Part shown: piece after piece, positions 56,955 through 64,000 of the stretch
How the letters are laid out: each line of letters starts with the position of its first letter
Position numbering within the stretch: the first letter of the stretch is position 1
From: Elephas maximus indicus
Lineage: Eukaryota; Chordata; Mammalia; Proboscidea; Elephantidae
Length of the DNA: 64,000 bases
Direction: 5' to 3'
Assembly (NCBI RefSeq): GCF_024166365.1
Contig: NC_064834.1
Location: 71,812,001 to 71,876,000 of the forward strand
Notes under the pieces: generated by a model
Database searches by the model: none
The model's input: the letters and a program-made list of their open reading frames with translations, nothing else
What the model was told of the DNA's origin: nothing
Position numbers and translations under genes: made by a program

Positions 56955-57157
56955 TAGTTGCCACTGAGTTGACTCCAACTTATGACCACCCCATGTGTGT
57001 CAGAGTAGAACTGCTTTTCAGAGGATCTTCAATGGCTGATTGCTTTGGAAGTAGACTGCCAGGCCTTTCTTCCAAGGGTGCCTCTGGGTGGACTTGAACC
57101 TCCAAGCTTTCGGTTACCAGCCAAATCTGTTAACCATTTGCACCACCCAGGGTCTCC
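56955..57157 (-). mobile_element. SINE-B in the FGFR2 last intron, sense orientation
   Basis: CTAGTTGCCACTGAGTTGAC tail, CTTCCAAGGGTGCCTCTGG, head ending CACCACCCAGGGTCTCC. Its tRNA-like head lies on the transcribed strand and its 3' end is about 270 bp upstream of the C2 acceptor. Confidence 0.94.
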
Positions 57158-57636
57158 CCAGCCCAACTTACTCAGACCTAGATTGACTTGCTCTCTATAC
57201 ATACACTTCTTCCAACAGTACATGGTTCAAGTTCAAGCCCCAGCAAAAGTCAAAGACATAAGGTGTTGTAGGTGCCCAGGCCCTCTTTAAACAGCTGAGA
57301 TTATGAGTTACATTTTAGTATCGTAGTGCCTAGGATGATTCAAGGGAAGGCTCCCTTAGTCAGTGGGTAATTTAACAGATGTAATTCATTACTCTCAGAA
57401 ACTCTCCAATTTGAAAATGCAAACAGGTTCAAAAAGGCTCGGAAATACTCATGTATGTTGAATCCATAATGGGCTGTTAAAGAGAAGTTCAGGAAAATGG
57501 AGGTTAAGTTTCAAAGTCCTGAAGGTTTGATATTCAGAAAGTGCTACTCTGCTCTCCAGAGCACCCCTCGGTGTGGCTGTGGGGGACGAGCCCACTGACT
57601 TAGGACAGGGAGAGAGATGCCTGGGTAGCTTTAGAG

Positions 57637-57992
57637 GAGGGGTCAGCAAACCACAGCCTACATGCCAAACCAACCGAATCTGGCCTACCGCCTGTACCAC
57701 CCATGAGCCAAGAATGGGTTTTACATTTTTAAATGGCTGAAAAGCATCAAAAGAAGAAGAATATCTCAGGACATTAAAATTATATAAAATTATAAAAATT
57801 CATAGACACATAACAGTCAAAGCTCAGGGTCCATAAATAAAGTTCTACTGGAATACACAGGCTCATTGATTTAAAGTCCACGGCTGCTTTTGCACTACAA
57901 TGGCAAGGTAGCATCAGTAGGACAAAGACCGAGTGGCCTGTTAAACTGAAGATATTGGTTCTCCAGCCTTTTACAGTGTGCTGACCCCTGCT
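57637..57992 (-). mobile_element. hAT-type element in the FGFR2 last intron
   Basis: Ends GAGGGGTCAGCAAACC and GTGCTGACCCCTG; interior CATAAATAAAGTTCTACTGG. It is a reverse-strand relative of the element at 47952-48740 and is essentially complete. Confidence 0.85.
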
Positions 57993-59197
57993 CCAGAGCT
58001 ACAAAAGATGTCTAACCTGGGGACTTCTAGAGCTCCCCGGCCCAACTGAGCGGGCATGTTGGGGTGGTTCTGCTCACATAGCCCCAAAAACCAGTGACTA
58101 TCCTATGACATGTGGTTTTGCTGAGAAGGGGGCAAAAAGTGCAGACCACAGCACAAAGAGCCTCAGCGTTATCACAAAGGAGCCCGCGCAGAATGTTGGC
58201 GACCATACGTTTCTAAAAGGCAAGAGAAAAAAAAAACCTCACTATAATTCATCACCAGGGTTGGCAAGAGACGAGGTCCCTATCCAAGACGGGGGTTGTG
58301 TCAGTTCCAACAACATCAGCATTGCCCACACGACTGGAAACAAACACGCCCACCACATCAAAAGACAGCTTTTTGCTTACAATGATAAAAATGAAATTTT
58401 GTCCTAAATGGAACCATTTTTCTCGAGCATGTGGTAATGATTTTCAGAAGGAAAAGAAACTTCGACTTTTATATCCTTTAGACAATATGGCATTCTGCAC
58501 TTTGCATTTTAGGATACTAGATACAAATTTCAGTCTGAACGGACCCACTTTACACATAAGTATATAAGTAAACAGCCCTGAACAGGGCCACGGGATCATT
58601 AAAACGGAACTTTGGTTGTTTTTTCCCAGTTTCCAAAATGAAGCCATAAACCTTCAGATCTGATAGGAAAAAATAGGGGTATCTGTGGATTCCAAGTCTA
58701 GGGTTAAAGGAACTTATAGTAGAAACAATAATTTTGGCAGGAGAAGAAAGTTTGCTTTTTTTTTTTTTCCCCTTTTCCCCTTTCTTGAACTGTTCCTTTC
58801 CTTTCAACTTCTGAAGGTCAGCTGTATTCATTTAAACTCACCCTCCCCCTGTATCCAGCACAACCAGGGTCAGGCTCAGGAGATAAAGTTGCTGGGTTGA
58901 GGCTTCCTAGCACCACATATAATTTTTTTTTTTAAATCACTCTAAAGTTATTTTCTAAGTCAGAAATTAAATGTATTATTTCCCTTAGTCTAGAACCCTT
59001 GGGATCGTATTTTAACTTTAGTTGTTGTTAAGACAATTTTTTTTTTCCTTCTGTTTGAAGAAATACAGCTCTGCATTTTCACTAAATATCTCAAATTGAT
59101 TTTTCTCTCTCATGGGGCTTTATTGGACTTCATCAGTTTACTGTCTTTCTGATATGAGCAGACTAACTTTTATGTCCTTCAGAGCACCACTACCACC

Positions 59198-59400
59198 ATC
59201 AGTTGCCATTGACTTGGCTCTGACTCAAGGCGACCCCATGTGTGTCAAAGTAGAACTGTGCTCCACAGGGTTTTTAATGGCTGATTTTTCAGAAGTAGAT
59301 GGCCAGGCCTTTCTTCTGAGGCACCTCTAGGTGGGCCTGACCCTCCAACCGTTCGGTTAGCAGTTGAGCGTGTTAACCGTTTGCATCACACAGGGACTCC
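59198..59400 (-). mobile_element. SINE-B in the FGFR2 last intron, sense orientation
   Basis: CAGTTGCCATTGACTTGGC tail, CTTCTGAGGCACCTCTAGG, head ending CACACAGGGACTCC. Confidence 0.94.
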
Positions 59401-60124
59401 CCCCTTTGGAGCACGCTCTTTCCACAACCATAAAGGCATGATGAAGCGGCCATCGAAACGGGCGAATTCAGGCAGGAGTGACGAAGTGTTTCTTTAGTTG
59501 GTAAAGACTGCAAAGGCCTTATCATAACAAAAGGTGCACATCTTCACTTAAGAAAACATGTAAGCCATCTGTTATAGGAAACTGTGTGTACCATTACATA
59601 CATGTAGAAAGAGTCCACGAGCCACACTGCATGATCACCTGTGACCATGCAGAATGGTGCCATGTGCTATGTAAGCTGAACTTACAGCTTCTGGTACCCA
59701 GTCAGGCTAATCTGTAATGGGGTATGTGCAGGCCTCACGCCCACGAGCAGGGCACAGGCTCAAACCAGCCATACGCCCTGCACCCCCCTCCAACGCAAAC
59801 CCAAACGCTGCATTTGAACACTCCCCCACTCTCCACTCTCCTACACATACACACCCTGGACCCGCCACCCGCCTACCCCAAAGCCACAGTGAGGTGTAGC
59901 CTCGGGCACGTCCTTCTGTCTGGTTTTGTGAGTCAGAATGGACAAAATGCAGTTCCGAGAAATCAGGGCTTGATGGGAACACACAGCTTAACTCTGTCTG
60001 ACCCCTGAGAGAAAATGATAAACTCCACCACAGACCCCAACACGGCAGGCTGCGTGTAAAAAGCTGGGCTTGTCTCCCAAGCCAGGCAAGGACGGCAGGC
60101 TTCCGGAATGAGGTTCTTTCTTAC

Positions 60125-60230
60125 CTCATTGGTTGTGAGAGTGAGAATTCGATCCAGGTCTTCCACCAACTGCTTGAAGGTTGGTCTCTGTGAGGGCACC
60201 GCATGCCAGCAGTCCCTCATCATCATGTAC
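60125..60230 (-). CDS. FGFR2: FGFR2 coding exon, end of kinase domain (penultimate)
   Basis: This exon encodes the end of the FGFR2 kinase domain: [20 protein letters not shown] followed by [27 protein letters not shown] is kinase subdomain XI with its invariant Arg. The acceptor is TTTTGCAG (AG complement at 60231-60232) and the donor is GTAAGAAA starting at 60124. The exon is 106 bp, matching the human length from memory. It starts with the third base of a split Leu codon and ends in phase 0 after the GAG for Glu. The next exon therefore adds whole codons, and either of its two acceptors (56592 or 56684) keeps the frame. If the donor is not used, the frame stays open for 53 more codons to a stop at 59963. 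Confidence 0.97.
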
Positions 60231-62039
<1,809 letters not shown>

Positions 62040-62709
62040 TCACAGACCGGTTAAGAAAACAAACACCCACTTGCTTCTTATGCTCAAAGACAAATGACTC
62101 AAGCCTTCCCACAGTCCACTCTGTGTGCCCTTGCCTGCCCCCAGGAGGATCCCCCAAGCCACGAGGACATAGGGATGTTCCAAGGGAATGTTCCATCAGT
62201 ATTCAAAAAGGCAAACCTCAGCATCGCTCTTCCACAAAGGTGTTCTCCTCAAAAGCAGCATTGCCCGTGTGAGGACTGCAACACTCAAGCTTCAAAGGCC
62301 TTACACGTTCTCGCCCGACTGTCGCACCTCCCAGTGTGCCTGACTCAAGGGTCGTGAGCTACCCCGGGCGGCTGACAGAATAAGGCCAGCCAGCTCAGTC
62401 TGGGAGATAACAGGGCCCTGCTTGGCTGCGGAGGCCTCCAGGCACTAAGGGTTTGGGGCTGGCTGAGGTCACAAAGGGAGTTAGCAGAGGGCTGGGATGA
62501 GGATGGAAGAATTGGTGCCCCCAGGCAGATGGGTTTCATTCACCAGAAACTAAAAAGGTCTCACTGGGCAGCATTTACACTGGTCCTTTCAGAGAGTCCC
62601 CCCGGAACATCCTGAGCCTGGTTCAGGAGAGTCACACCCCCAGGAGAATCAGGCAGAGAACTCTGAAGGCACCCATGTGCTGTAGCCATGGAAACACACA
62701 CTGTTTATT

Positions 62710-62906
62710 AAGGAGCCCCAGTGGTGCAACAGTGAAGTGTATGGCTGCTAATCAAAAGGCGGGTGATTCAAACCCATCCAGGAGCTCTGCAGAAAGACCT
62801 GGAGATCTGCTCCCATAGAGACTACAGCTGAGGAAACCCAATGAGGCAGTTCGACACTTACATGAGATCGCTAACAGTCAAAAATTGACTTGATGGCACC
62901 CCACAA
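62710..62906 (+). mobile_element. SINE-A in an FGFR2 intron, antisense to the gene
   Basis: AAGGAGCCCCAGTGGTGCAA, box B GATTCAAACCC, GAGGCAGTTCGACAC, end GGCACCCCACAAC. Confidence 0.92.
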
Positions 62907-63111
62907 CATTCTGGGGGACAGAATGAAAGTGTCCCCCAGTTTTCTGCAGAGCAGAAGAGGCAGCAGGATACAGGCAGAAACAGCCTCTGTGCCTCAGTTT
63001 ACTCACTGCAAACATGAGAATCACACTGCCTTCCTCCTTGGGCTTTGAGAGCACCCACTTGCTAGCATGGAATCTGTGCCTACTGAATAAAAAATGACTC
63101 AACCGATTTTT

Positions 63112-63590
63112 TCTTCCTTTTTATTGTGTTTTAGGTGAAAGTTTACAGTGCAAATTGGTTTTTCATTCAAAAATTTATACTCAAATTGCTTTGTGACCCT
63201 GGTTGCATTCCCCACAATGTGTCAGCACTCTCCCCCTTTTCCTCCCCACCCTGGGTTCTCCGTGTCCATTCGTCCAGTTTTCCTGTCCCTTCCTGCCTTC
63301 TCATCTTTGCTTTTGGGCAGGTGTTGGCCATTTGGTGTCAAATACTTGTTTGAACTAAGAAACACGTTCCTCGCGTGTATTACTGTTTGTTTTACAGGAC
63401 TGTCTGAACTTTGGCTGAAAGCTGGACTTCAGGAGCGGCTTCAGTTCTGAGTTAGCAGGGTGTCAGGGGACCATAGTCTCGGGGGTTCCTCCAGTCTCTG
63501 CCAGACCAGTAAGTCTGGTCTGTTTTTTTCGTAAATTTGAATTTTGTTCTGCATTTTTCTCCTGCTCTGTCTGGGACTCTCTATTGTGAT
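63112..63590 (-). mobile_element. Truncated L1 3' end in an FGFR2 intron
   Basis: TTTTTATTGTGTTTTAGGTG, CAATGTGTCAGCACTCTCC, then CAGGAGCGGCTTCAGTTCTG. The longest member of the L1 tail family also seen at 19485, 40930 and 44022. It is in sense orientation relative to FGFR2. Confidence 0.85.
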
Positions 63591-63594
63591 CCTC

Positions 63595-63770
63595 AATTTT
63601 TTTTTTTTACTTTTTCTTTAAAGCTTTCTGTTTTGCAATAATTACAGACTCATAGGAAATTGCAAAAACAATATAGAGAGGTACCAGGTACCTTTCGTCT
63701 GGCTTTCCCCAATGGTAACATCTTTCAATTGAATTTCCAAGTCTAAACTTCTAAAGCATCAGTACACCAT
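63595..63770. mobile_element. Old L1-like remnant
   Basis: GCAATAATTACAGACTCATAG, AATATAGAGAGGTACC and CCCCAATGGTAACATC resemble the 3' region of ancient L1 elements. Strand is not assigned. 63771-64000 is unassigned. Confidence 0.6.
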
Positions 63771-64000
63771 GAGAGAAACATTCTTTATTTGTGCTGGATT
63801 TCTCTGATGTTACCAAGGGCGCTGAGCAAGACCAGAATGTGAACCACAGCGAGCTGGCCCCATGGAAGTCACCTAAGCTGACCATGTTTCACCCGACTCT
63901 GCCCTCTAAGAACAAGCCCAGGCTGGAGAGGGGAACAAAACAAACCACTATCAAGTAGGAAACATTTTGGGGTTACTTCTTTAAGGCAGTGAAGAGCATG

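Larger units (their letters stand above)
56685..60124 (-). other. FGFR2: FGFR2 last intron
   Basis: This is the intron between the penultimate exon donor (60124) and the C2 acceptor (56685); for C1 splicing it extends to 56593. It contains a SINE-B at 56955-57157 in gene-sense orientation, a hAT-type element at 57637-57992 and another sense SINE-B at 59198-59400. T/A tracts occur at 58758-58770 and 58923-58934. The rest is unique-looking sequence with no further exon I can recognise. Confidence 0.9.

Noticed and set aside
57045..57290. Exon or gene inside the FGFR2 intron
   Set aside because: The open frames here translate the SINE-B at 56955-57157 in reverse; no splice-site or homology support.

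Overview
This window is vertebrate, specifically mammalian, nuclear DNA, and almost certainly from an afrotherian, most likely an elephant. The lineage call rests on about fifty copies of tRNA-headed SINEs of the AfroSINE type, on RTE-type LINE fragments whose 3' ends match the SINE tails, and on four 3' ends of one L1 subfamily. Boreoeutherian SINEs such as Alu, B1 or SINEC are absent. Older placental repeats are also present (MIR, MaLR-type LTRs, MER5-like and other hAT elements, L1M remnants).

The only protein-coding gene I can support is the 3' end of FGFR2 (fibroblast growth factor receptor 2), on the minus strand at about 54,900-61,995. Three coding exons are visible: 61858-61995 (138 bp, kinase C-lobe), 60125-60230 (106 bp, end of the kinase domain) and the terminal exon (coding part 56428-56592, C1 tail). 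All have canonical AG/GT borders and compatible phases. The terminal exon's first ~86 bp, with its splice acceptor, are duplicated in tandem with a 92-bp period. The upstream copy (56622-56684) encodes a shorter tail ending in EPYSPCYPDPR followed by a stop, which matches the known C2 splice isoform of FGFR2. The 3' UTR runs to poly(A) signals near 54,927-54,971. Sequence above 61,995 is the preceding intron; the exon before it is not in the window.

Positions 1-54,900 are gene-free flanking DNA downstream of FGFR2. By human synteny (remembered, not testable here) this would be the interval towards WDR11. It is a layered repeat landscape with many nested insertions. In this annotation, SINE-A means the AfroSINE form with a head like CCCTGGTGGCGCAGTGG. 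SINE-B means the form with a CCCTGGGTGGT head and a GAGGCACCTC-type middle. Gly-SINE means a third form whose head resembles tRNA-Gly. These three labels are mine. SINE-A and SINE-B heads resemble tRNA-Asn. All three end in a segment corresponding to the 3' end of the RTE LINE.

No CRISPR array, functional tRNA or rRNA gene, or second coding gene was found. The most interesting structures are the FGFR2 tandem acceptor/tail duplication, a perfect 37-bp inverted repeat at 18607-18687, a second long inverted repeat about 400 bp beyond the FGFR2 poly(A) site, and RTE derivatives whose 5' and 3' ends are fused.
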